Source: Gordionus sp. m RMFG-2023
Lineage: Eukaryota; Nematomorpha; Gordioida; Chordodea; Parachordodidae
Direction: 5' to 3'
NCBI RefSeq assembly: GCF_954871325.1
Contig: NC_088776.1
Coordinates: 50,300,569 to 50,364,568, forward strand
DNA length: 64,000 nucleotides
Position 1 is the stretch's first letter. The number at the start of each line of letters is the position of its first letter. The notes under the pieces were generated by a model. It was given only the letters and a program-made list of their open reading frames with translations. It searched no databases and had not been told where the DNA came from. Below, piece after piece: positions 1 to 12,764 of this stretch. Both the position numbers and the translations under genes were made by a program.

Positions 1-1963
1 ATAATTAATAAAACTTTTAATGATGAGTTAATTATAATATTCAAGCATTTTAATATTAGTATTAGCTCATTCTTAGCATAGATTGAGAAGGGAGGCAAGT
101 ATTTTTAATAGGAGTTGAAATATTAATTTGCATAAGAATATTTAAAATATATCATTATTTTTTAAAATAATCATATAAATATTTATCATAAGATCTTTGC
201 CGTTTAGGCGTGTACCAAAACTATTATGTGGGTCGTTTTTTTTATGTTAAATTGTGAATTCATTCATTTATGGTAATGAATATTTTTTTGATTATTTTGA
301 GTAATCATTCTTTTTGCAAAATAAATAAAAAGAATTTATATATTTGTAAATTAATTATATTATTAATCAATTTATATTTGTTTTGTAGTAGATATAAAAA
401 GAGAAATAAACAAAATTAAATCATTGTTTCCTTTCAATTTTTAAAATATTATTTTGAAAAAAAAATTTTTCATCAAAATTTATTAGTTTCGGGTCAATTT
501 TTAGAATAATAAAAAAACAAATAAGAAGAAAGTAAAAAATAAAAGAAAAATAAAAATAAAAATAAAAAATGATTAAAAACAGTTTAAATACACATATATA
601 TTTTGATAAACCGAAGAAAACCCACCGATTCCTCTTTAAAATAAAGTACCTCCCAGTGTAACATTTAATTGTCTTCCCTTTTTGTAAAATTTAATAAAAA
701 CTTAATAACCTTTCTATTGAAGCTGATGAAGGTATTGCAGTATTATATGTATAAAATATTTCCATAATGGAAGGATAATAATTAAGCATTTACAATGTTC
801 GACTTTCTTTAGTATAATTTAAAACCTCCAGCTCAATGTTATTTGTATTATTGAACTCAGCAACATTTCCAAAGGAAAAATATCTTTATTAGTTAATCTA
901 TTGGTGTTATAATGTGGGCTTGATTATATATTCTGTTTCTTCTATTAATATATTTTGAAATAAATTTATTTATTATCCGACTCAATCCAAAAGTTCTTAA
1001 AATATGGATGTGATATTGATGTCAAAAAATCTCATTATATTCAAATCGAAGGATAATATTTTCTTAAAGTCTTTAGCCCACATCATCTTAGGCAGCTTTT
1101 AAAGGAAGACAATATTAAACTTGAATTTTTAAGATAACCTGTGCCCCTTTTAATTACATATAAATAATATATTTTAATATGTTTAACAAAATTTTTGTTT
1201 AACCCTTTTTCATTTTTTTTATTTATACAGGTTATAAATCTAGCCTGTAAATTGTCTTTTAACCAATGATATATATGTCATTGCTTTTAACTCTTATTAT
1301 GAAAAAATTTCCACATAAAATTTTAAGATAGGGATATTATTCAGGGGACCCTATTTCCATAATTTAAATTTCACTACTTTCTTCTTCACTATCATGAGTG
1401 TTAGTCATCCTACAAATTAAAAATATTAGATAAAATTGGCAATGATATTCTATCGAGTTACATTTATTTATAAAATATAATCTTTATTTATTTCGTTTTA
1501 TTTTTCATCAATCTATCTTAATATGAGTTGTCCAGCTAACTTTGGCTGTCAATATATTAAAATATTGTGGAAAAAATAAGGAATTTAATACAAGATTCTT
1601 GAAGAAAAATATATAATGTGATATGTAAAATTTTAAACATGAATATTAAAAGTCTGTAATCAAGAAAATGAAAATGAAAAACAAGATTCTTTTCATAATA
1701 GAGGATCTTAGATACGGATACTTATTTTCACTCGTATCTTATATATAAATATTCACGGTACTACCCAACTTTGGAGGGCACGCGTGAATAATGTCCCATC
1801 ATCAGATATAGATAAAAGGATTGGGATAGACCAGTTAGAGCACACTGCGCTAAATCCTTATTATCTAGCATGATCCCAATAAAGCGTTCTCTCTTCACCT
1901 CCTTACTTAATGAATCCTGGTATTTGGAATTAATCCCTTCCATTTAACTTGCAAAGAATAAGG
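1..1963. other. AT-rich stretch without a recognisable gene
   Basis: No gene is recognised here. A short minus-strand open frame (1761-1943) lies in a locally GC-richer patch (about 1740-1960) directly beside the LTR insertion. That patch may be the other half of the coding-like stretch found at 23442, because the LTR element sits between them with a target duplication. A small near-palindrome around 1264-1286 (CAATGATATATATGTCATTG) recurs at about 8324-8345 and 18800-18825, so it belongs to a dispersed repeat. Confidence 0.5.
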
Positions 1964-1968
1964 CAACT

Positions 1969-2232
1969 AACGATAGGTGCGTGGTGCGAGTCAGTAAAAA
2001 TATATTTTATTAACTAATTTCTTTTTCTTTTCTTAAGGTATATATACATTTTTTTATAAGTCCAAATTAGAATACAAACGAAAAACAAAAAAGTAAAAAT
2101 ATTATAAAATATAAAAAGTAAGGTTACGCCGAAAGTTATAAAAATAAGGTTACGCCGTACATATAATAAAGTTATTACAAAAAATAATAAAAAATTACAT
2201 TACAAAAAAATAATAATTAGAATAACTCAACA
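1969..2232 (-). repeat. 3' LTR
   Basis: This is a direct copy of 23179-23436, nearly identical apart from the first twenty or so bases. A purine-rich tract (on the minus strand) abuts its inner edge. The outer edge touches CAACT. Confidence 0.7.
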
Positions 2233-3340
2233 TTCTCCCTCTTCTGTTAATTTCATCGGAGAAGTAATAGAGAATTTGTTGTCCAAGTGGTTTATCGTTT
2301 TGGTAATCAAGTTGTATCACAAATCATCATAACGTTGGCTGTCCCAATCGTTGGTTTGTTTAAATCGATTTTGCACGTTAGCTTGTTTAAATCGCAAGCT
2401 TGATATCCTTATCGTAATTTGTCTCCATTAATCATAGCTTGTTTGATAGTACTCAGTTGTTATTATTATCATAAATAAGTTGCGAATAATGAGAAATAAT
2501 AGTTCATCATATTATAAAAATAAGTGAAGAATGATAAATCAATAAGATTGTTATATTTTTAGCGTTTTAATGACTTTTATTTTTTCGCGTTTTAGTGTTT
2601 AATTAATTTTTGCATTTTAGTATTTAATTTATTTTTATTTATTTTCAATCTCCGAGGTTAAAATATGCAAATAAAATATTATTCACATTTCCCTCTCTTT
2701 AAATAAAAAATTTAAATTTCACACCCTAGTTTTAATTCAAAAAGTGTTACTTCAAAAGCTTTATTTCAAAAACATTTTTATCATATTAAGTATTACTTAT
2801 AAGGGTTATTTAAATCAATCCCTTTTAATTCATATGTTTTAATTACATTTTAATATATTTAAAATTAAAGTTTTATCTTCTTGTTTAGGATTTTTAATGG
2901 TTTATATTTAATTATATCTAAGAATTCATCTTTAGGTTTAGTTAATTTACAACAATTGGTCATTATTCAAGAAATCAAAAAATATCAATAATTTTCTAAA
3001 GGCTTTATGTGTGGTCTATATCCATTATGATTTTACATTTTAGTATCAATATTTCACTAAGAAATTATAAATAATTTTTTAAAGGCTTTTTGTGTGTTCA
3101 AATATATCCATTATGATTTTACATTTTAGTGATTTTAAAAATTTATAACATGCCTTTATCCTGGCATAAAATCTTAATTTTTAATAACTATTCTTCTTAC
3201 GTGGATTAGAATAATAAGTAATCATCATTGGTCTCACAAAATAGAATTCATAACCTATCGTTCAACTTCCATATCAGTTCTTTCTAGGTTGTCACATTAG
3301 GTTAGGTGCTGGTTATCATATTCCAGTCCAACATCCAGAG
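2233..3340 (-). other. LTR element interior (distal part)
   Basis: This is non-coding in all frames as far as I can see. It begins with the probable polypurine tract and ends at the CCGG (3341-3344) used by Ginger A. With 22836-23178 it makes up the whole visible interior of the LTR element, so this was a short or already internally deleted copy. Confidence 0.45.
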
Positions 3341-3344
3341 CCGG
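3341..3344. other. CCGG target site of Ginger A (left)
   Basis: This CCGG precedes TGTAATATTG. Ginger1 transposons are known to insert at CCGG or CCGT with a 4-bp duplication. The matching copies are at 18591-18594 and 22832-22835. Confidence 0.65.
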
Positions 3345-3440
3345 TGTAATATTGTAGAAACAATACCATCTAAAATCAATACGGTATTGATTCTACAATA
3401 TTGTAAAAACAATACGGTATTGATAATTTATGACCGAACC
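3345..3440 (+). repeat. Ginger A left end with CAATACGGTATTG boxes
   Basis: The end contains repeated CAATACC/CAATACGGTATTG boxes. The 46 bases 3377-3422 are an exact reverse complement of 18660-18705 near the left end of Ginger B, so the two elements share this end type. Confidence 0.6.
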
Positions 3441-3589
3441 TCAGCTTTTACGAATCAAATTGAAATTTTTTAAGAATACCGTATACAAATTGTTACTACC
3501 GTTTACAATTGAAATTTTTTAAGAATATTGTATACAAATTGTTACTACCGTTTACAAATTTTTGAATATCCATATATAGAAACAGGAGA

Positions 3590-5065
3590 ACAATCAAATT
3601 GAAATTTTTATACAAATTGTTACTACCGTTTACAAATTTTTGAATATCCATATATAGAAACAGGAGAACAAATTAGTACACAGGAGAACAAATTAGTACA
3701 CAGGAGAACAAATTAGTACACAGGAGAACAAATTAGTATATTTAAATTATAATTATAAATTTATATCAATTAATATAGATACAGGAGAACAAATTAGTAC
3801 ATTTAAATTATAATTTTATATTTATATCCATTAAAATACTAAAATAGAGTTTACAAATTACTACTTATATAGAAACACAGGAGAACATATTAGTACATTT
3901 AAATTATAATTATAAATTTATATCAATTAATATAGATACAGGAGAACAAATTAGTACATTTAAATTATAATTTTATATTTATATCCATTAAAATACTAAA
4001 ATAGAGTTTACAAATTACTACTTATATAGAAACACAGGAGAACATTAAATTATAATTATAAATTTATATCAATTAATATAGATACAGGAGAACAAATTAG
4101 TACATTTATTATAATTTTATATTTATATCCATTAAAATACTAAAATAGAGTTTACAAATTACTACTTATATAGAAACACAGGAGAACATATTAGTACATT
4201 TAAATTATAATTATAAATTTATATCAATTAATATAGATACAGGAGAACAAATTAGTACATTTATTATAATTTTATATTTATATCCGTTAAAATACTAAAA
4301 TAGAGTTTACAAATTATTACTTATATAAAAACACAGGAGAACATATTAGTACATTTAAATTATAATTATAAATTTATATCAATTAATATAGATACAGGAG
4401 AACAAATTAGTACATTTATTATAATTTTATATTTATATCCATTAAAATACTAAAATAGAGTTTACAAATTATTACTTATATAGAAACACAGGAGAACAAA
4501 TTAGTATAATTAAATTATAATTATAAATTTATATCAATTAATATAGATACAGGAGAACAAATTAGTACATTTAAATTATAATTTTATATTTATATCCATT
4601 AAAATACTAAAATAGAGTTTACAAATTACTACTTATATAGAAACACAGGAGAACATATTAGTACATTTAAATTATAATTATAAATTTATATCAATTAATA
4701 TAGATACAGGAGAACAAATTAGTACATTTATTATAATTTTATATTTATATCCATTAAAATACTAAAATAGAGTTTACAAATTATTACTTATATAGAAACA
4801 CAGGAGAACATATTAGTACATTTAAATTATAATTATAAATTTATATCAATTAATATAGATACAGGAGAACAAATTAGTACATTTAAATTATAATTTTATA
4901 TTTATATCCATTAAAATACTAAAATAGAGTTTACAAATTACTACTTATATAGAAACACAGGAGAACATATTAGTACATTTAAATTATAATTATAAATTTA
5001 TATCAATTAATATAGATACAGGAGAACAAATTAGTACATTTAAATTATTATTTTATATTTATAAA
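3590..5065 (+). repeat. Satellite of about 156 bp, eight to nine copies
   Basis: The marker ATAGAGTTTACAAATTA recurs at 3844, 4001, 4145, 4300, 4455, 4612, 4767 and 4924, giving a period of 144-157 bp. Each unit holds two ACAGGAGAACA boxes about 75 bp apart. An inner 21-bp repeat (ACAGGAGAACAAATTAGTAC) opens the array at 3661-3740. The array fills the gap between the Ginger A left end and its integrase gene. Confidence 0.9.
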
Positions 5066-5149
5066 AAGAATACAGTATCAATAAAAGAACCTTTAAATCG
5101 ACAATTATAGAGAACTTCACAAAATTTTTCATGAATCAAATAGGTACAT

Positions 5150-6777
5150 TTAAATTATAATTATACATTTATATCAAGCATTAACAGAAAAATATAATAC
5201 AATAAAGGAATATTTAGTTACAGGAAAGTATCCTATATTTCTTAAAAACCATCCAGGGAAAAAAAGTAATTATAAATGCATGGCAAGCAAATTTATTGTT
5301 AAAGATGATGTTCTTTACAGAAAAATAAAGAATAAAGAAAGTAAATATGATCACAAAATAATCATTTTCTATTTATTTTTTAGCTTTAGTAATAATGGAA
5401 GAAGAAGAGAAACAAAGAGTAATATCTATTATTCACCAAGGATCAGATATATCCTTAGAGTCTAAAGCTATTGGTGCCCACCTAGGTATTAATAAAACTC
5501 AACTTAAACTCTCTGAAAGGTACTTATTATGATGTTAGAATTCTTAATTTTGTGTTTATAGATATTGGTGGCCAAAATTATTTCAAGACACTATTGATTT
5601 TATAAAATCATGTGATAGATGTCAGAAGGCTAATGTAAGATTTACCAAAATTTCTTCCACTTTGCATCCAATAGATGTACCACCTTTTCCATGGGCTCAA
5701 ATAGGAATTGATCTTTGCAGCCTGCCCACTTCAGAAGAAGGCTACACGTGTATTGCCGTTGCCTCTGATTATTTCACAAAATGGGTTGAGGCAGAACCCA
5801 TGAAATCCAAAACAGCCAATGAGACATGTAAATTTATATACGGTGTGATTTGCCGCCATGGCTGCGCAAATGTAAATCAAATTATATAAATACATATCGA
5901 TTAAAAAATATGAATTTATGATAATTCTATCTTATAAACTTTTCATTTTATACAATATAGATACAAATCAATGATCAAGGAAGAGAGTTTGTAAATGAGA
6001 TGGCTACTAGACTGCATAAAATGACCGGGACAGAGCAACGCATTTGCAGTGCGTACCATCCTCAAGCTAATGGCTTAACTGAGAGAAATAATCGCACTAT
6101 TCAAAACCTAATGTTAAAGGTTTTAGGAAATGATCAGACCAGTGGCCTAAAGTTCTTCCAGGTGTACTGTTTGCAATGAGAACAAGTGTACACAAATCAA
6201 CAGGATTTACCCCATTTTATATGTTATATGGTCGGAATGCAAAGCTTCCATCAGACTTAAATTCCACAACTAAGCCTGATATTTTAAGGAAATAAATAAT
6301 GATCCTGAAAACTCTTATGTAAATAATATTGATAATGACTTTGACGAGAGTGAATTGTTAAATAGAATAATGAGCATGTCAGTCGTATGGAAAAAGGCGA
6401 AAGAAAATATAATTGTTGCCCAAGATAGACAAAAAAGAGATTATCAAAAAAGGCAAAAGGATAAAATATCGTATGAAGTTGGACAACTGGTCCTAATCTG
6501 GAACTCCCGTCGTGCTGATCGAAAGGGTGGAAAAATGTCTGATCCTTGGCTTGGTCCATATGTAATTGATAAAATACATGATAAAGATATTTATAGTGTG
6601 AGTAATAAAGATAATACTCCATTAAAGCAAAAATATAGCGGGTGTAACCTTAAGCCCTACATCCAACAATCTAATAACGGAGATGAGGCAAAAGAAGATT
6701 CTACCGATATTAAGATAATATTATATAAGGAGCCTGATACTTCTCCGTTACCTTACCTTGCCACCAATTATGCATGA
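5150..6777 (+). pseudogene. Ginger1 integrase-like transposase, broken
   Basis: In order: an N-terminal region with a YP-type motif; an H-H-C-C zinc finger (HQG, HLG, then CDRC near 5600-5625); a DDE integrase core with GIDLCSLP (first Asp), NDQGREF (second Asp) and NGLTERNN (Glu); and, in the C-terminal frame 6355-6777, the GPY motif SDPWLGPYV. Family knowledge: gypsy integrases and Ginger1 transposases share all these parts. At least one interior break is an intron-like GT...AG stretch after RHGCAN (about 5869-5960). The rest of the gene is interrupted by a few true breaks, so I call it a pseudogene. Mobilised by such an enzyme, DNA would move by cut and paste. The OTU module follows immediately. 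Confidence 0.75.
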
Positions 6778-6798
6778 AAGAAATATCATGCTAAGAGG

Positions 6799-7266
6799 TT
6801 GGGCATCCCATATTCTTTATTAACAGAAAGCAATGATAAAACTAAAAATTTAAGTTATCTTCCTAATTTTGAGATAGTTCTTGGTGACGGTAATTGTTTT
6901 TATCGGTGCTTAAGCAAAGAAATCTCAGGGAGTGAAGATCACCATGCAATTATAAGGGGGTCTATTACCTCTTATATGATGCATTTTGAAAATAAAGATA
7001 TTTTTAGTGATTTTATTGGAAAAGATATAATCACACATATAGTTGATACAAAAAAATATCAACTTGGAACGTGGGCAGATGAACTAGATATTGTAGCATC
7101 TGCCACATTTTTTCAAACATCTATCATTATATATTGCAAAAATGGAAATGAGATGAAATACATTACATACTCCTCATTATTAAAAAATAACTGTATAAAA
7201 AATTTTAATTTAAATATATATTTAATAAATGCGACTTCTGATCATTTTAATCGTGTTATAATATAA
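6799..7266 (+). CDS. OTU-like cysteine protease module of Ginger A
   Basis: This is an open frame of about 155 residues with an OTU fold signature. The Cys box GDGNCFYR (Asp and catalytic Cys) is about 30 residues in. The central WADELDI motif and the terminal His box SDHFNRV follow. OTU proteases remove ubiquitin, and fused OTU domains are known at the C-terminus of Ginger1 transposases. Here it lies 21 bp beyond the stop of the integrase C-terminal frame, so it was probably the C-terminus of the same protein through splicing or a lost junction. The motifs typical of catalysis are all present. The reading starts without a clear ATG, so the 5' edge is uncertain. Confidence 0.75.
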   Translation: MGIPYSLLTESNDKTKNLSYLPNFEIVLGDGNCFYRCLSKEISGSEDHHAIIRGSITSYMMHFENKDIFSDFIGKDIITHIVDTKKYQLGTWADELDIVASATFFQTSIIIYCKNGNEMKYITYSSLLKNNCIKNFNLNIYLINATSDHFNRVII

Positions 7267-8420
7267 TATATACTCAATTTGTAATAATCATGTTTCCGTT
7301 ATTGGGATATATTTTCTTTTTATAATATTTTTCTTGTATTTTTGAAATAAAATGATATATCCTTTTTATTTATATAGTATTAAGAAATCAGTCTTTTATT
7401 GCAATAAAAAAAATATATACAACTAAAAATAGTTATTACAGAAGAATAATATAAAACATAATTTGATTTTATAAAATATTTTGTGTTCCATAAATATAAA
7501 TGTAATTTTAATCAGATAGAAATAAAATTATATATGCATCTAAAAAATGAAATGACGATTAAGAAGCCAACAGGAAATGATTAAAACATATTTCAATAAT
7601 AGATATTTATTGAGATGCTTTGACTTAATTTAGCTTTTGTCTATTAAAATTTTAAGGCTTGAGATAGGAATGAAGATTTTAAGATGAGCCAACAGGCAAT
7701 GATCGCATAATAATAGTGATAGATATAATGATTGAGATCCTTTGTTGTAATAGAAACCCTCATATCTGTGATTAGCTTAAGCTTGTTTATTAAAATTTTA
7801 AGGCTTGATCCCAATAATAAGATGGTAAATGAAGAAAATTTGTGTACATTGTTCTTAATTACAATTTTCTACAGGATGGAGTTGAACAAACAATATCATT
7901 TTAACCATAAGGAGAAAATTAATAAATATGAGTAAAAAAATAAAAATATACAGGATATAAAGAATAGTAAAATATAAATTCCTTAAAAAAATTATATAAA
8001 AGAATAGAAAATCATTTAAATATATTTTAACTATTAAATATATTAAATAGATTTTTTACAAATCTAAAATGGCCGTTAATATTTTTGACGCGATTAAAAA
8101 ATAAATATTTTACAATATGACAATTGTTACTTTTGGTACATCTTCACTGAAATTAATTTAACATGTTTACAATATATATTTTAATCTATGTAATTCAAAA
8201 AATTTCAAAAAAGTTAAATCTATTTAAAATAAATATTTTACAAATCGAAAATGGCCGCCAATATTTTTGAAGCGATGAAAAGAATATATAATAATAAATA
8301 TTTTACAATTTTAATGGCCGCCAACCAATGATATTATATGTCATTGCTCCTACATTAAAAGCAATATATGAATATATACATAATTCTTGAATAATTAATA
8401 ATATATAATATATATCACTA
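7267..8420. other. Non-coding spacer inside Ginger A
   Basis: No gene is seen. A roughly 125-bp sequence is imperfectly repeated (about 7568-7690 and 7685-7810, both with GCCAACAGG and TTAAGGCTTGA). A segment at 8110-8200 matches the reverse complement of the hAT-1 tandem unit. The stretch 8255-8345 is an inverted copy of 18720-18830 (shared TGGCGGCCATTAAAATTG core). Confidence 0.5.
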
Positions 8421-8463
8421 TTTGTATAAAATTAATTTACATAATAAATATTTATTTTTATTA

Positions 8464-9640
8464 TTTAAGGATGATAGAGAACCAGATACAGATCTTGATG
8501 ATCTATCTGACACTGATTATGAAAGCAATTACAAGAGTACAGCTGACAATATGGAAGTCATATTCAAGACTGCAACAAAAAATATTGCAAAGGCTCAGCT
8601 TAACGAGATTATAAAACTCGTAATGCTGCTAAGAATGCACTTTATCACATAAATGATAAAGTGCTTGTATGGAATAATCGTCGAGCTGACAGGAAAGGAG
8701 GGAAAATGTTGCAGCCTTGGGTAGGCCCATATACAATTGTTAAAATTGTTAATAGTAAAATCCTAATTTTTAACAAAATAGTTATACATATTTAGGCAAT
8801 GTTGAATTATCTTCCTTAACGGGAAAAATTTTACTTATAAAGACTAACCTCAGTAATTTAAAACACTATATTGAGGGGAACAAAGGTATTTTTTAAATAT
8901 ACAAATATAACTTTTTTAATGGTAAAGAAACAGTTAAAAAACCTAATAATATGGTACATTGTGAAACTATAGTAGGTGTTCAAGATCAAGGTAATATATA
9001 CAGTTAATTCATAAAAATAATATTAAACAAATAATTAAGTTTGTAGGCTTCTTAAAACTATAGTTGGAGAAGGAGAAGGTAATCAAATGCATTTGGAAAA
9101 AAGGAAAATATATTTTTAATTATTATATTTCCATTAGAAGAAACACTATTTGAAGAGATGCCCTGTGAAATAAATGTTGCAGAAGAAAGTTTTATTTTTA
9201 AAAAATTGTAAAATTTTTATTTTTGATAAAGCTAAATTCCTAGGGTTGGAAATTGGAAAGGAGGACACCAACATAAACTATGTCAAGAGAAAGGGTATAA
9301 TATATAAAATTATTTAATTATTTTTTTATATGCAGATACATTTGGTGAAGATCCAACAAAAGCTTATAAAAGTATAGTAAGAGAGGGAGGATATGTAGGC
9401 ATACAAGATCAGGGTAAAGGTAATATATTTTAAAAATATGTTATTATTTAATTATCAAATTTAGATGACGAAATTATTGTTGATACAATAATACCAAAGA
9501 AAATTGGTGAGGTTTTTTTGCCCACAACTAGAAATTGGAAAGTATACCACTCTAAACGGTTCAATTTCAAAGTAATTGGCCGTTATCCCAAGATCGAAAG
9601 TGGTATATTAAAGGAAATATTCACAACCGATCATATTGTG
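8464..9640 (+). pseudogene. Second Ginger1 C-terminal region (GPY part)
   Basis: The translated pieces repeat the C-terminal half of the integrase: an acidic linker, then VWNNRRADRKGGKM and QPWVGPYTI (GPY motif, about 8665-8745). Short coding-like pieces follow, separated by GT...AG intervals (about 8800-9640). The last piece runs ILKEIFTTDHIV and is cut by hAT-1. The sequence resumes at 16744 with the OTU Cys box. It diverges clearly from 6355-7266, so it is a related copy rather than a recent duplicate. Whether it was a second element or an internal duplication cannot be decided here. Confidence 0.6.
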
Positions 9641-9704
9641 TAGTGTTGTTAATCGACTGAGTCGAAAACTGAGTCTAAGTTTTGGGTCGAAAAAATCGAC
9701 CCAA

Positions 9705-9795
9705 ACTGACTTGAGTTATGAACTCGAGTCGTGAACTCAAGTCGACTCAAGTTGTGAACTCAAGTCGTGAACTCAAGTCTATATACTTGAGTCGA
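9705..9795. repeat. Left sub-terminal CTCAAGTCGACT array of hAT-1
   Basis: Clustered GAACTC-AAGTCG words resemble the array near the right end (16545-16700) in inverted sense. Such sub-terminal arrays are known transposase-binding regions in hAT elements. Binding here is an inference. Confidence 0.6.
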
Positions 9796-10078
9796 CTAGA
9801 GGACGAATATTTTTATAAACTTGAATCGTTGACTAGAGGACGAATATTTCAAATTAATTATTAATAATTAAGATTTGTTCTGTTTTTTACATTTTTTTAT
9901 TTTAGACTTCCAACTTGAGATTTAAATAGGAATTATATACTTTAGGTAGTCAACTAGAGGACGAATAGTTCTATGAACTTGATTCGACTAGAGGACGAAT
10001 ATTTCAAATTAGTTATTATTAATTAAGATATTTGTTTATTACTTTTTTTTATTTTAGACTTCCAACTTGAGTTGCAAA

Positions 10079-10740
10079 TAACGTAAATGGGCTAAAATAA
10101 GCATTGCTAACATGTTTAAATAATATTTTAGTGGAGATGTACCATAGATAAGTGACATTTGTCATAATCGTTGTTTTTAAAGTTTTTCGAATTTTTTTGA
10201 CGTAAATGGGCTAAAATAAGCATTGCTAACATGTTTAAATAAAATTTTAGTGAAGATGTACCCTAGATAAGTGACAATTGTCATAATCGTTGTTTTTAAA
10301 GTTTTTCGAATTTTTTTGACGTAAATGGGCTAAAATAAGCATTGCTAACATGTTTAAATAAAATTTTAGTGAAGATGTATGATAGATAAGAGACAATTGT
10401 CATAATCATTGTTTTTAAAGTTTTTGGAATTTTTTTGACGTAAATGGGCTAAAATAAGCATTGCTAACATGTTTAAATAAAATTTAAGTGACGATGTACC
10501 CTAGATAAGTGACAATTGTCATAATCGTTGTTTTTAAAGTTTTTCGAATTTTTTTGACATAAATGGGCTAAAATAAGCATTGCTAACATGTTTAAATAAA
10601 ATTTTAGTGAAGATGTACCCTAGATAAGTGACAATTGTCATAATCGTTGTTTTTAAAGTTTTTCGAATTTTTTTGACGTAAATGGGCTAAAATTAGCATT
10701 GCTAACATGTTTAAATAAAAATTTAGTGAAGATGTACTAA
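10079..10740 (+). repeat. Tandem array, about 119-bp unit
   Basis: The word ACGTAAATGGGCTAAAATA recurs at about 10081, 10200, 10319, 10438, 10557 and 10676. Each unit contains the palindrome GACAATTGTC. Diverged units continue to about 11375. Two inverted relatives lie near the right end of hAT-1 (16275-16490), and one lies outside it at 8110-8200. Confidence 0.85.
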
Positions 10741-11375
10741 GAAAATCATAATATTTTTTTTATTTTTGTCAATTTTTCTTTAACTTTTATTTATTTTAGT
10801 TATTCCTTTTTAATTTATTTCTATTTTTTTATTAATATTTATGTCAAACTTTTTTTTAATGCGACAATTGTCATATGCGTTATTTTTTAAGATTTTTGAA
10901 ATTTTTGGACACAAAAGGGTTATAATATAAATTATTTTGTAAAGATATTATATTATAAATTCAATGAAGATGTTCCCTGCAAAAATGATAATTATCATAA
11001 TAGGTAGGTATTTTTAAACATATAAGATTTTTTTGTGACGCTAATGAGCAAAAAGTTGTTTCTTTTAGCTAAATAGGCTAAAGTAAGTATTGCAAACATT
11101 TAAATAAAACTTCAGTGAAGATGTTCCCTGAAAAAGTGACAATTGTCATAATCGTTATTTTTAAAGTTTTTACGCAAATGGGCATAAATATAGAATGCTA
11201 ACATGTTAAATTAAAAATTATGAAGATGTACCCTAAATAAATTCTAATGACAATTGTCATAATCGTTATTTTTATTTTCAATATTTTTAATTTTTTTAGC
11301 CTAAATAGGCTAAAATAGGTATTGCAAACATTTAAATAAAACTTCAGTGAAGATGTACCCTAGAAAAGTGACAAA

Positions 11376-12764
11376 TGTCTTTTGGCGCCAATTTTTATTA
11401 TTTTTTGATAGCCCTTTAGAGAATATTTTTACTTACAATATGATATATAATTAGTTTTTGAGATATAAGCATTTTAAAAATTTTGAGCCCCTATATCTCA
11501 AGAACCAGGTGTTATAGCGAGCTAAAATAAACGGCTTTCTCATTTATTTACCCTTCTAAATAATTCCAGAAAAAAAATGAAATAAAGGCGTGGATAAGAT
11601 TTATTTTTAACTATTTTATATAATTATTTTTACTTTTTGCAAAGTCCTGTCTGATACATTTTTTATATTTTATATTTATTTTATAAACAGACAAAGTTAG
11701 ATCATGTTTTTTTTCAAATAATATTTTATTTTTTGTTTATTTACATAAAAATATAAAAAATTCTTTGGATCTCCTACAAAAATACGAATCAAATCATATA
11801 TTTACATAATTCTTGTTTTCGAATCGAATAATTATATTATTCGTATTAGTACAAATTAAATAATTCCTTATTCGTATCGGTTCGAATAATGAAAACATTA
11901 TTGGATTTGATTCATCGAATATTCGATGCCAAAAATTAAATTCTTCAAAAATATATTCAAAATATTAAAAATTAATAAGTGATTTATAGATGTTGAAAAA
12001 AAAAGTAAAAACTTTTCAAGGAACTTTTAAATACTTAAGAATCATGTCAAATACTTCTGGGTTTGAAAATTTCTGAATAATTTGAAATATTAACAAATAT
12101 TTTGGAATATTTATTTACGAATAATTTCTAATATTTATAAATTATTTCAAATAATAAGAATAATTCGATCGAATAATAAATAGACAAAAAAAAATATTCC
12201 ACAGATTAATATATTTTCTTTATTCGATTCGAATAAAATAATTTTTTTATTCATAAAATACGAATCTTATGAAATAAAATCGTATAGTGAATAATTCGTT
12301 TTAGGTATAATTTTATTTTTTGTTAAATTTTACAATTTTCTACAAAAGAAAATGATGAAATTAAAGTTCGAATCAAATATACTAATACAGAATTTTATTT
12401 AAAAAAAATAGTTTCTCGTTTTAGAATCATAAAGACCCCAGTATTGTAATTTTTAATAGGATCAAAACTATCCGGGATTATCGCGGGTTTTAAGGGATCC
12501 CTTTATACAAAGAATTATTTTAAAGAAAATATAATCAAATATGTTCATTTGAACATTATGATATTTTTTTTTGATTTTATACAATTTGTGAAACCTTAGA
12601 TAAAAGCTGTTAAAAAGCTTATAATCTTATATTAAATAGATTTTTACCACATATCTTCAAATTATTATATAAATTACACAATATTTATTTATTTTGTAAA
12701 CATAAAATAACTTTTTAACATAATACAATAAATAAGATACAATATAGATAATAAATGAAATATT
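11376..12764. other. hAT-1 interior, non-coding
   Basis: No gene is seen. Several runs built on CGAATAATTC/ATTCGAATA words (about 11780-12300) look like remnants of a small repeat. Confidence 0.4.

Noticed and set aside
723-760. Hammerhead ribozyme core CTGATGA
   Set aside because: No GAAA at a suitable distance and no closing stems could be drawn. Other CTGATGA occurrences (29388, and minus-strand 1799 and 27640) fail as well.
3590-5065. CRISPR array
   Set aside because: The units are contiguous 156-bp satellite copies with no unique spacers, in an evidently eukaryotic genome.
6284-6622. Minus-strand frame opposite the integrase C-terminus
   Set aside because: Antisense shadow of the GPY-containing frame.
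5150-7266. Gypsy LTR retrotransposon or Polinton as the source of the integrase
   Set aside because: No reverse transcriptase, gag, polymerase B or capsid sequence lies nearby, the integrase is followed by an OTU protease, and the borders are CCGG, all of which point to Ginger1.
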